The translations under genes and the position numbers were made by a program. The notes beneath the pieces are model-generated. The model searched no databases, had not been told where the DNA came from, and saw nothing but the letters and a program-made list of their open reading frames with translations. A DNA stretch of 55,654 nt from an uncultured Prevotellaceae bacterium (GTDB lineage Bacteria; Bacteroidota; Bacteroidia; Bacteroidales; Bacteroidaceae): assembly GCA_902776195.1 (NCBI GenBank), contig CACYPF010000013.1, positions 1-55,654 on the forward strand, read 5' to 3'. Shown piece by piece: positions 36,452 to 43,584 of the stretch (its first letter is position 1; every line of letters begins with the position of its first letter).

Positions 36452-37105
36452 ATGGCAAGAGATGATTCTAATAGTGGATGTGGTTGCTTGATTCTTATCG
36501 TTATTGCAATTGCGCTTATAGTGAACAAATGTAATGATTCAGACTCGTCATCATCCTCTTCAACAAAAACTACAACATCAATGATAACGACAAAAGCAGA
36601 GTCTAGCAACTCTGCTTACCAATATAGTAATTCTCAAGATTATTCTGTAGTAGATGAACTTTCTTCCGAGGACAAACAATATGAATATAATTCATTATCA
36701 ACAGGAGTTACACCATATACGGCATATTATGGACAGAACTATAAATGTCCGTATGAGCAATGTTCTGGTATAAAAGTAACAGCTCCCTCCGAAAGTGATA
36801 TTGTTGTAATTATTAAAAGGAGCAATCAAAATGGCAAAGTAATTGCCCATGGATATATCAAAGCTGGAGGTTCATTGCAATTTGATATCCCAGATGGAAC
36901 ATACCAAACGTTTTTCTACTACGGCATAGGGTGGAATCCCAACAAAGATATGGGAAATGGAGTGAAAGGTGGTTTCGTGAAAAACGAGATTTTTTCGAAG
37001 GATAATCCTCAAGATATTTATAGCGGTATTTTAACTTATGTTCTCCAATTGCAACGTGATGGTAATTTCCAGACTAAGGGGAGTAATAGAGGTGAAGTTT
37101 TTTAA
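36452..37105 (+). CDS. Membrane-anchored beta-rich protein of unknown function
   Basis: This 217-aa protein has one N-terminal membrane helix (about residues 10-27, with a CGC motif before it), a long Ser/Thr-rich linker (about 30-75) and a folded C-terminal domain with strands such as SDIVVIIKRSN and GTYQTFFYYGIG. No lipobox is clear, so it is probably an inner-membrane anchored periplasmic protein. It continues the TerB run (18-bp gap). Confidence 0.65.
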   Translation: MARDDSNSGCGCLILIVIAIALIVNKCNDSDSSSSSSTKTTTSMITTKAESSNSAYQYSNSQDYSVVDELSSEDKQYEYNSLSTGVTPYTAYYGQNYKCPYEQCSGIKVTAPSESDIVVIIKRSNQNGKVIAHGYIKAGGSLQFDIPDGTYQTFFYYGIGWNPNKDMGNGVKGGFVKNEIFSKDNPQDIYSGILTYVLQLQRDGNFQTKGSNRGEVF

Positions 37106-37128
37106 AAATTAGGAATGATAGGAAGATT

Positions 37129-37728
37129 ATGGAAAAAGTCAAACAATCGTACTTATCCAACCTGATTGGTGAGCACAGTTATGAGGAGTATTCCAGTATA
37201 GCAAAGAAGGTTGTCGGAATTGGTGGACTTGTATTGGTTATTCTTTTTACACTGTCTCAATTCTTCCATTCAGGCATTGTCAATTACTTGCTGAAACTCA
37301 CAACAGGCACATCGCTGCTGTTTATCGCATATATTGCTGCATGCATCTTATTGCTGGATATACGTGTAGAAGTGGAAAAACAGGAAAAGGAATGGTGGGA
37401 AAATAAGAAAGAGTGTCCCCAGTCCTTAAAGTACAAACTTAGTGTTGTGTGGGGTGTCGTTTTGTTGTTGCTGGGTATTGCTGCAATCTATTTCAGTAAT
37501 AAGTATAGAAATCGGTACGATTTCGAATGTACTACATTCCTGGTTGATCATAAAGCTCATATCTATCATTTGGATTGGAATGATGATTGCGAAAATGCTG
37601 CGAATGCCGAGAAACTTGAAGAGATGTATGGATATGAAATAGATGATTCTTATTCTTTCTGTGAAGAATGCAAAGAATACGAAGATGATATGGAATCTGA
37701 AGCATCTGTTGCGCATATAAGAAGATGA
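37129..37728 (+). CDS. Membrane protein with C-terminal Cys/His domain
   Basis: This 199-aa protein has three predicted membrane helices (about 29-47, 58-77 and 103-122) and an acidic C-terminal domain with His144, His147, Cys154 and Cys178-x2-Cys181. The arrangement mirrors the small secreted protein at 36197 (Y-H ... C ... C-x2-C with 24-26 residues between). Both probably hold a metal. No enzymatic motif is seen. Confidence 0.68.
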   Translation: MEKVKQSYLSNLIGEHSYEEYSSIAKKVVGIGGLVLVILFTLSQFFHSGIVNYLLKLTTGTSLLFIAYIAACILLLDIRVEVEKQEKEWWENKKECPQSLKYKLSVVWGVVLLLLGIAAIYFSNKYRNRYDFECTTFLVDHKAHIYHLDWNDDCENAANAEKLEEMYGYEIDDSYSFCEECKEYEDDMESEASVAHIRR

Positions 37729-37776
37729 GAGGTATCTGGCTAATATACGTTCTTATTTTTATAAAAGATTGGTAAA

Positions 37777-39177
37777 ATGAATACAATATACCTATTCCTT
37801 GCAGCGATCTTGCTGCTGTGTTTGGCTCCGATGCCGTATGGCTATTATGTCCTTGTCAGGTTTCTGTCAATGGTGGGATTTGGCATCATGGCATATCGCT
37901 ATTATCAAGAGAAGAAAGAGTCTCTTGCTTGGACATTTGGTATTTTGGCTTTGTTGTTTCAACCATTTGCAAAGATTGCTTTAGGCAGACTGATATGGAA
38001 TATAGTAGACGTGATAGTGGCTGTTGGGCTAATTATCTTGTTTTTCATTAAAAAGAAAGAGAAGGAGTCTCGGCAAGTTATACCTCTTAATCCCAAAGAG
38101 TCCTCGGAATCAGAAAAGCAAGAGAATAACAGGTTTGAGTTTCAATTGGAGGGGAAACTGGCTCCCAAGGAATTGATATATGTTGCCAGTGAGGAAGACA
38201 GAATACTGACAGAATTGTTCGAGAAGAGTCCTGAAGTGTTTGAAGGGTGGGGGCAAATGATAGGTTACCATGTGATTTATCTACCTCTGTTATTGAAACG
38301 GTTGAAAAATGCGGAAGTGCTACAATATCGTGCACCATATTTGACAAATGTGGAGATTGCAAGTACTAATCTCAAAAATGACTTCTTGCTGCAATATCTG
38401 AATAATCCTTCGGATAAAATGCATATCAAGCATGGATTAATCCGTACAGAAGATATTCACAGAGGTGGTGACGGGAAAGATAAGGCTATTAATAGATTCT
38501 ATCCTTTGACATCTAATAGCTCTGAGCCTATCGCAGACCAGTTGCACAGAATAGGTAAACAGATATCTATCGAGCAGCAACAACATGATCGATTAATTGA
38601 AAGTTATGATGACTGGGGTGATGTTGTCAGCGGTGGGGCTGATGATGGCTTCAATTCTCAATTAGCAGAAGAGAATATTGATGACTTGATTGAAGAGGTG
38701 AAGGAGAGAATCCTTAAGTTAAGACAAAGGGGTATATCACAATATATCTTGGAACAGTTGATACATCCAGACGACCGGCTTAGTAAAATGGTCATCACCA
38801 AAGATTATCGAATTATCTTGCCAGACTACAACAATATGGAAATCAAAATGGAACCTCTTGTGAAAGCAGTTTATCTGTTGTTCCTGGCTCATCCCGAAGG
38901 AATATTGTTTAAGCGTCTTCCGGATTATCGTGAGGAACTTACACGTTTATATGTGAAGTTGAGACCAACGGGATTGACTGATAGGGTGTTGCGGAGCATC
39001 GAGGATGTGACGAATCCTGTACTTAACTCAATCAATGAGAAGTGTGCTCGTATCCGTGGTGCTTTTGTCGGACAGTTTGATGACCATATTGCTCGCCATT
39101 ACTATATCGACGGACTACGTGGTGAACCCAAGAAGATTTCCCTTCCTCGTGACTTGGTTATTTGGGAAACCGATTAA
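37777..39177 (+). CDS. DUF6804-like membrane protein with SLPRDLV-tail domain
   Basis: This 466-aa protein starts with four short membrane helices (to about residue 92) that look like DUF6804, then a charged region and a C-terminal domain (about 330-466) with VYLLFLAHPEGILFKRLPDY, NSINEKCARIRGAF and the ending KKISLPRDLVIWETD. I associate this C-terminal domain with uncharacterised Bacteroidetes accessory proteins. It lies 48 bp after the previous gene with no promoter of its own that I can see. Sequence nearly identical to its last dozen residues reappears at 41717-41758 and, weaker, near 42647. Confidence 0.68.
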   Translation: MNTIYLFLAAILLLCLAPMPYGYYVLVRFLSMVGFGIMAYRYYQEKKESLAWTFGILALLFQPFAKIALGRLIWNIVDVIVAVGLIILFFIKKKEKESRQVIPLNPKESSESEKQENNRFEFQLEGKLAPKELIYVASEEDRILTELFEKSPEVFEGWGQMIGYHVIYLPLLLKRLKNAEVLQYRAPYLTNVEIASTNLKNDFLLQYLNNPSDKMHIKHGLIRTEDIHRGGDGKDKAINRFYPLTSNSSEPIADQLHRIGKQISIEQQQHDRLIESYDDWGDVVSGGADDGFNSQLAEENIDDLIEEVKERILKLRQRGISQYILEQLIHPDDRLSKMVITKDYRIILPDYNNMEIKMEPLVKAVYLLFLAHPEGILFKRLPDYREELTRLYVKLRPTGLTDRVLRSIEDVTNPVLNSINEKCARIRGAFVGQFDDHIARHYYIDGLRGEPKKISLPRDLVIWETD

Positions 39178-39213
39178 AGTCGCTTCGCTTGTCGAAGCAT
39201 AAATTCACATTTC

Positions 39214-39226
39214 CACAAGGCTTGTG
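39214..39226. repeat. CACAAG/CTTGTG palindrome, copy 3
   Basis: CACAAG-G-CTTGTG, a perfect 13-bp dyad, 11 bp before the -33 box of the DnaB-like gene promoter. Confidence 0.6.
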
Positions 39227-39237
39227 AAGTAAAATCG

Positions 39238-39269
39238 TTTGGTGGCAAAGGTACAAGTTCGTATCTTTG
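39238..39269 (+). promoter_or_regulatory. Promoter of the DnaB-like gene
   Basis: TTTG (39238-39241), 20 bp, TATCTTTG (39262-39269). This is a full consensus promoter, about 25 bp upstream of the ATG. Confidence 0.7.
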
Positions 39270-39294
39270 CCACTGAATTTTAATATGCAGAATT

Positions 39295-40311
39295 ATGACA
39301 AGTGTGAACAAGATGATGAGCGATGACAGCTATATCAATATGCGGGAGATGTTGAAGGATTGCATCTCTGATGTAGAGGAAAGGGCTATAAATACAGGTG
39401 TGCCAGGAATCCCTACGGGTTTTCAGCCGTTAGACGATTTGATTGGTGGCTTCGAGAAGGGGAAAGTATATGTGATTGGCGGAAGGCCTTGCATGGGAAA
39501 AGAAGAACTCATGCTGTCAATGATAATAGACATCATTTTAGAAAGCAAACTGTCCGTGTTGTTGTTCTCGACGAATCATCAGAAGGCAGACTATGTACAA
39601 AGGCTTCTTGCCATCCATTGTGACATACTTGTTATGCACTTGTTTCAAGGGTCGTTGGAACCTCATGAGTGGGATAGGTTGGATAAACGGACAGGTGAAT
39701 TGGTAGATGCGCCATTGTTTATGCATGACAGTTTGGATTTGCCGCTTAACGAATTGGTCGAAACTGCACGAAATTGTATCAGAGAGAAGGAGGTGAAAAT
39801 CATCCTTATAGACTGTCTGCAAATGGTTGACTTTACAAATGAAGACGACAATCCTTCTGATAGAGTTGCGAAGGTGATGCTTTCATTAAAACAACTGGCT
39901 CGTTTATGCAATATACCTATCATAGTAGGATCCATGTTGAGTAGAGGGATAGAATACCGAGAAGGACTTGAGGGCAAACAGCCTCAGTTGATGGATTTGA
40001 TGAACTCTAGTTTTATCGAGGGTCTTGCTGATGTTATCATGATGGTGCATCGTCCTGAGTATTATCACATCTATCAAGATGATAATGGGCGAAATCTGCG
40101 AGGGCTGATAGAAATCATTGTAAGAAAGAATGCCCTTAAACCATTGGGCAGCATTTTCCTGGACTATCATGAGAAAACGGGTGTAGTATGCGTAAGGAAG
40201 AATGGTAAAAGTACTTCAAAGCCTGTCAGCCTGAAAGATTTTAGTCCATTTAATGAACCTGTGAAAAAGTTAATCAAAGAACTTGATCTTGAAGAAGAAT
40301 TACCATTTTAA
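39295..40311 (+). CDS. DnaB-like RecA-fold protein with degenerate ATPase site
   Basis: This 338-aa protein matches the C-terminal motor domain of replicative helicase DnaB but lacks the primase-binding N-terminal domain. Recognisable parts are TGFQPLDDLIGGFEKG, Walker B IILIDCLQMVD (Asp173) and CNIPIIVGSMLSRGIEYR. The P-loop is GRPCMGKE (63-70): the Gly before Met is Cys and the essential Thr/Ser after Lys69 is Glu. The catalytic Glu of FSLEMS is replaced (FSTNHQ). It is therefore probably a non-hydrolysing relative, perhaps a decoy, a sensor or a loader. A 154-aa protein gene follows. Confidence 0.82.
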   Translation: MTSVNKMMSDDSYINMREMLKDCISDVEERAINTGVPGIPTGFQPLDDLIGGFEKGKVYVIGGRPCMGKEELMLSMIIDIILESKLSVLLFSTNHQKADYVQRLLAIHCDILVMHLFQGSLEPHEWDRLDKRTGELVDAPLFMHDSLDLPLNELVETARNCIREKEVKIILIDCLQMVDFTNEDDNPSDRVAKVMLSLKQLARLCNIPIIVGSMLSRGIEYREGLEGKQPQLMDLMNSSFIEGLADVIMMVHRPEYYHIYQDDNGRNLRGLIEIIVRKNALKPLGSIFLDYHEKTGVVCVRKNGKSTSKPVSLKDFSPFNEPVKKLIKELDLEEELPF

Positions 40312-40331
40312 CATTATAAACCGATGAAGAT

Positions 40332-40796
40332 ATGACAGATTTCGAGTACATTCTGCAACAGGCAAGACTTTTCCATTATAAAGGATGGGAGGATAGTGAG
40401 TTAAGAAAGTGTGTAGATATGCTACCATCACTTACCAGACAAGAACTTGTGGCTTTATACAGGAGTAAGTGGATATCAGATGGAAGAATCATCAAACAGA
40501 CGATATTCAACATCCTCTTTAAAGATAAGGTTGGGAAACGCGAGGAGCGAATTAAAACGGAAGATACAAGTGCTCTTATAAAGGAGTTCCAAGACAAGAA
40601 AGGTGGCAATGTTGCATTGGCCCGGAAAGAACTGCGTGAGCGATATAAGGCAGGGAAGGATAAACAACAGATAGCAACGATATTCAATTCCTCTACAAAA
40701 AGTGACCAACAGTGGGTGAAGTCTCAGATACGGAAAGAACGCTATGGCGACTCGAACGGCAATAATTATCAGTGGAAGAAACCGTCATGGAAGTAA
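40332..40796 (+). CDS. Protein of unknown function, partner of the DnaB-like gene
   Basis: This 154-aa, mainly helical, basic protein opens with an aromatic N-terminus and contains GWEDSELRKCVDMLPSLTRQ and a Lys/Arg-rich second half. No family is recognised. It starts 20 bp after the DnaB-like gene and shares its promoter, so a joint role on DNA is a reasonable guess. A 24-codon mini-frame (40798-40872) starts right after its stop. Confidence 0.65.
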   Translation: MTDFEYILQQARLFHYKGWEDSELRKCVDMLPSLTRQELVALYRSKWISDGRIIKQTIFNILFKDKVGKREERIKTEDTSALIKEFQDKKGGNVALARKELRERYKAGKDKQQIATIFNSSTKSDQQWVKSQIRKERYGDSNGNNYQWKKPSWK

Positions 40797-40797
40797 A

Positions 40798-40872
40798 ATG
40801 AGTGTCAACGGACACTACTTCTCGCGTATCTTCTGGCAACAGATTGGTGATGAGTTTAAGAGAATTTATTAA
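40798..40872 (+). other. 24-codon mini-ORF, possible gene-end remnant
   Basis: ATG at 40798 directly follows the TAA of the preceding gene (TAAAATG) and encodes MSVNGHYFSRIFWQQIGDEF and four more residues. The peptide looks like the end of a larger protein rather than a functional small one. Confidence 0.35.
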
Positions 40873-40888
40873 TTCACAAGAATTTTAT

Positions 40889-40896
40889 TAACTTTG
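40889..40896 (+). promoter_or_regulatory. -7 element before the ADP-ribosylglycohydrolase gene
   Basis: Exact TAACTTTG, 17 bp upstream of the ATG. A half-site TTCACAAG of the local palindrome lies just upstream at 40873-40880. Confidence 0.5.
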
Positions 40897-40913
40897 CAGA
40901 AAAAAAGAATTTT

Positions 40914-41717
40914 ATGGGGAAATTTAACATGTTAGGGGCACTGGTAGGCGATATAGTCGGCTCTGTGTATGAGTTTTGCAATACAAAGTCAACGGATTTT
41001 GAATTATTCTGTGGTGCGAGTAATTTTACGGATGATTCTGTGATGACATTAGCGGTTGCGAAATGGTTACTGGAAGATGAGGCACACACGATCCATTATC
41101 TCATATATTGCATGCAAGAACTTGGAAACCATCACCCCAATGCTGGGTATGGTGGACGGTTTGCAGGATGGCTATGTGAAGACAATCCCCAGCCGTACAA
41201 CAGCTGGGGTAATGGGGCGGGCATGCGTGTTAGTCCTGTGGGACTGTATGCCAAGACGCTTGATGAAGCGTTGGCACTTGCTGCATTAACGGCATCTGTG
41301 AGTCATAATCATCCAGAAGGAGTGAAAGGTGCACAGGCAATCGCTACAAGTGTATTTCTCTGCAAGCAGGGGAAGTCGAAACAAGAAATCAAAGAATATG
41401 TCGAGAAAACGTTTGGCTATAACTTACATCGCACTATTGCAGAGATTCGTCCGAGATACGAATTCGATGTGTCCTGTCAGGGTAGTGTTCCTGAAGCGAT
41501 TATAGCTTTTTTGGAAGGTAACTCCTTTGAGGAAGTGATTCGTCTGGCAATCTCGCTTGGTGGTGATTCGGATACCATTGGTTCAATGGCAGGAGGCATC
41601 GCCGCTTGTATGTATCCTATCCCAGAAGAGATTGCCGAACGATGCGATAACATTCTTACTGCCGATTTAAGGGAAATAAAAGATAAGTTTATCCAAATGA
41701 TTGAAGCAAATGATTGA
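40914..41717 (+). CDS. ADP-ribosylglycohydrolase family protein
   Basis: This 267-aa protein has the dinuclear metal motifs of DraG/ARH enzymes: GDIVGSVYE with FTDDSVMTLAVAKWLL near the N-terminus, and SLGGDSDTIGSMAGGIA near the C-terminus. It removes ADP-ribose from modified protein or nucleic acid. In an accessory block this could reverse a toxin-type modification. An internal Met six codons in is an alternative start. The stop codon overlaps a 13-codon mini-ORF (TGATG). Confidence 0.9.
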   Translation: MGKFNMLGALVGDIVGSVYEFCNTKSTDFELFCGASNFTDDSVMTLAVAKWLLEDEAHTIHYLIYCMQELGNHHPNAGYGGRFAGWLCEDNPQPYNSWGNGAGMRVSPVGLYAKTLDEALALAALTASVSHNHPEGVKGAQAIATSVFLCKQGKSKQEIKEYVEKTFGYNLHRTIAEIRPRYEFDVSCQGSVPEAIIAFLEGNSFEEVIRLAISLGGDSDTIGSMAGGIAACMYPIPEEIAERCDNILTADLREIKDKFIQMIEAND

Positions 41718-41758
41718 TGACGATTTCGTTACCTCGTGACTTGGTGGTGTGGGAGTGA
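41717..41758 (+). pseudogene. 3'-end remnant of an SLPRDLV-tail gene
   Basis: The mini-ORF encodes MTISLPRDLVVWE and stops. It nearly repeats the C-terminus of the 466-aa protein at 39177 (KKISLPRDLVIWETD), with high DNA identity over about 32 bp. Its ATG overlaps the stop of the ADP-ribosylglycohydrolase. It is most simply the stump of a lost paralogue. Confidence 0.55.
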
Positions 41759-41761
41759 GAA

Positions 41762-41791
41762 GGACCCCCTCGGTCCCCCTGTTTAGGGGGA
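41762..41791. repeat. GC-rich REP-like hairpin element
   Basis: Two mutually exclusive hairpins overlap: GGACC-CCCTC-GGTCC (41762-41776) and TCCCCCT-GTTT-AGGGGGA (41774-41791 region). The element sits between gene remnants and a terminator and resembles dispersed intergenic repeats of Prevotella-type genomes. Confidence 0.5.
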
Positions 41792-41808
41792 GGAATGAAG
41801 AAAAATAA

Positions 41809-41835
41809 CCGAAAGTTTTGCGCTTTCGGCTTTTA
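41809..41835 (+). terminator. Intrinsic terminator before mntA
   Basis: CCGAAAG (41809-41815) pairs with CTTTCGG (41823-41829), followed by CTTTTAT. The loop holds the TTTG that serves as -33 box of the next promoter. Confidence 0.65.
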
Positions 41836-41847
41836 TGCTTATCTTTG
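41817..41847 (+). promoter_or_regulatory. mntA-hepT promoter
   Basis: TTTG (41817-41820), 19 bp, TATCTTTG (41840-41847). This is a full consensus promoter overlapping the terminator hairpin, about 20 bp before the ATG. Confidence 0.65.
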
Positions 41848-41868
41848 CCACGATAAAACTAAATCTTT

Positions 41869-42162
41869 ATGAAGAAGGATGAGTGTATCTTGTTGCTTAA
41901 AACGTGCATGAACATACTTAAAGAAAAGTATGGAATTACTTCTTTGTCTCTTTTTGGCTCGACAGCAAGAGGTGAGCAAAAGGAGGGAAGCGACATTGAC
42001 CTGTTTGTTGATACAGAAACGCCAAACCCTTTCCTCCTGATGGATGCCAAAGAGTTTTTGGAGGAAGCTACAGGTACTTCAGTTGATATAGTTCGTAATC
42101 ATCAGAACTTGAATCCTCGATTAAGAAGACGTATATTAAAAGATGGAATCTTTATCTTCTGA
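41869..42162 (+). CDS. Minimal nucleotidyltransferase antitoxin (MntA-like)
   Basis: This 97-aa protein has the polymerase-beta-type nucleotidyltransferase motif GSTARGE (30-36) and SDID (41-44; Asp42 and Asp44 bind metal), with a third Asp in SVDIV. In characterised pairs, MntA silences the HEPN toxin by adding AMP residues to a tyrosine next to its active site. The stop overlaps the HEPN gene by 20 bp, the usual antitoxin-first arrangement. Confidence 0.9.
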   Translation: MKKDECILLLKTCMNILKEKYGITSLSLFGSTARGEQKEGSDIDLFVDTETPNPFLLMDAKEFLEEATGTSVDIVRNHQNLNPRLRRRILKDGIFIF

Positions 42163-42532
42163 AACCAAAGGCATTGCTTTAGATATCCTTGAGGACATTC
42201 TATCAGCGATTGAGAAACTTGAGGAGCGGACAAAAGACATTCACTCTATTGATGATTTCCTTGCTTCGGCTTCTGGTATGGTGCTATTGGATGCCACATG
42301 TATGTTGCTTATTGCTATAGGCGAAAGCCTGAAAAACCTTGATAAAACTACGGAGGGAGTACTTTTGCCTATGTATCCTTCTATACCATGGAAAAATATC
42401 AAAGGATTACGAGATATTATTGCTCATCATTATTTTGATGTGGATGCTTCACAAATCCTTTGGATTATTAAGAACGAGGTTTCTCCTTTAAAGAATGCTA
42501 TCCAATTCTTTATAAAGGAATTGAATAAATGA
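42143..42532 (+). CDS. HEPN-domain toxin (HepT-like)
   Basis: This 129-aa helical protein has the HEPN ribonuclease motif R-x4-H as Arg90-Asp-Ile-Ile-Ala-His95, followed by a tyrosine (Tyr97), the residue AMPylated by MntA in known systems. HepT toxins cut RNA and stop growth. It is co-encoded with the nucleotidyltransferase. The pair looks intact. A phage-defence or plasmid/island-maintenance role is typical of the family; which applies here is unknown. Confidence 0.9.
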   Translation: MESLSSETKGIALDILEDILSAIEKLEERTKDIHSIDDFLASASGMVLLDATCMLLIAIGESLKNLDKTTEGVLLPMYPSIPWKNIKGLRDIIAHHYFDVDASQILWIIKNEVSPLKNAIQFFIKELNK

Positions 42533-42606
42533 AATAACTTGGAATAGTGATTTGATACTGGTGAATAAATTGATCAGAGATCTCATCGGAAATAATCTTT
42601 TATTTC

Positions 42607-42619
42607 CGCAAGCCTTGTG
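42607..42619. repeat. CACAAG/CTTGTG palindrome, copy 4 (imperfect)
   Basis: CGCAAG-C-CTTGTG pairs over 6 bp with one G-U. It precedes a TTTG-N20-TATCTTTA string, but no plus-strand gene follows. Confidence 0.45.
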
Positions 42620-42646
42620 AACATTTGGATGTATTACGAAAAAACA

Positions 42647-42691
42647 GTATCTTTACCGAGAGAGCTTGTGGTGAAAACCTTTTCCAGTTGA
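42647..42691 (+). pseudogene. Possible second remnant of an SLPR[DE]LV-tail gene
   Basis: In the frame starting at 42647 the DNA reads VSLPRELVVKTFSS and a stop. This is similar to the C-terminal tail of the 466-aa protein, preceded by YYEKT. The match is short and could be chance. Otherwise the 179-bp gap between hepT and vanW holds no gene. Confidence 0.35.
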
Positions 42692-42711
42692 GGTCACCCT
42701 CATGTAAGTGG

Positions 42712-43533
42712 TCACCCGGCATTATTATCTGAAGACGGCAGCTCGTACATGACCCTGGCATGATTCGTGCGGATGAGTTGTCTCTCCACGCAGTTGCCAG
42801 TCGTGCGGTCAATGATGTCCCGATAGACCTTGCCGTTGCGATAGAAGAAGTCCCCTTCCTGGGAGAAATGTTCATCCTCCACATGAATATGGAAGGTGTG
42901 CGGTTGCACTTCCATGGCACGCAACTCTCCACAGAGATACTCGCCATCCACCCAGAGACGGAGCTGATAGGTGTTGGTCGTGTCATTCCTTACCCGGTAG
43001 TCAATATAGTTGTATGAGATGCTGGTCCCCGTACCGAAAGGAATCTGTCTGCCAAAATCGGGAAAGAGGTCTAAGCCGTCGTGATGATGATGCTCGGTAA
43101 TCGTCAGCTCACTATGCAGCACCATCCAGTGTATCAGGTTAGACAACTGGCACAGTCCGCCACCGATTCCCTGCGACGGTGCTCCCTTCGCTATGGTCAG
43201 TCCCTCTTTGTAACCTTTCCGTTTGGTGGTACGCCCCACCTGTCTCCATACCGAGAACGTCTCACCCGGTCGGATCAGCAGTCCGTCGATATGCTTCACT
43301 GCCAAGGCGAGGTTGACCGCTTTGTTTTCCTGCAGTTGCATGTTGACATTACCCAACCTGCGGCGAATCAGTGAGTTATGACTATAGACCAGGACGGGCA
43401 GTGGCTCCTCTGTCCGTTCGTGGGCAAACGGTGTCTTACTGATGAAGTCTCTCAGATGACGTTTCAGTATCTCTTTCTCCACCGACAGCCTGTAGGTGAA
43501 GGGTGATATCTCACAAAACAGTTTCCTTTTCAT
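42712..43533 (-). CDS. VanW family protein
   Basis: From ATG 43533 the protein is 273 aa. It shows the VanW core: GETFSVWRQVGRTT, KRKGYKEGLTI, GIGGGLCQLSNLIHW and a C-terminal beta domain. VanW was named from vancomycin-resistance clusters, but its biochemical function is unclear and no other van gene is here. An upstream ATG at 43587 lies inside the promoter (43592-43585) and is excluded. It is divergent from the vsr remnant. Confidence 0.88.
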   Translation of the reverse strand: MKRKLFCEISPFTYRLSVEKEILKRHLRDFISKTPFAHERTEEPLPVLVYSHNSLIRRRLGNVNMQLQENKAVNLALAVKHIDGLLIRPGETFSVWRQVGRTTKRKGYKEGLTIAKGAPSQGIGGGLCQLSNLIHWMVLHSELTITEHHHHDGLDLFPDFGRQIPFGTGTSISYNYIDYRVRNDTTNTYQLRLWVDGEYLCGELRAMEVQPHTFHIHVEDEHFSQEGDFFYRNGKVYRDIIDRTTGNCVERQLIRTNHARVMYELPSSDNNAG

Positions 43534-43584
43534 CACGCTATTGTTTTTGTAAATCCGTTTATGGTACTGCTTCCTTTCATTTTG

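Noticed and set aside
42648-42655. TATCTTTA preceded by TTTG at the right distance as a promoter
   Set aside because: No plus-strand gene follows, and the same bases read as part of the SLPRELV remnant; it is kept only as a note on palindrome copy 4.
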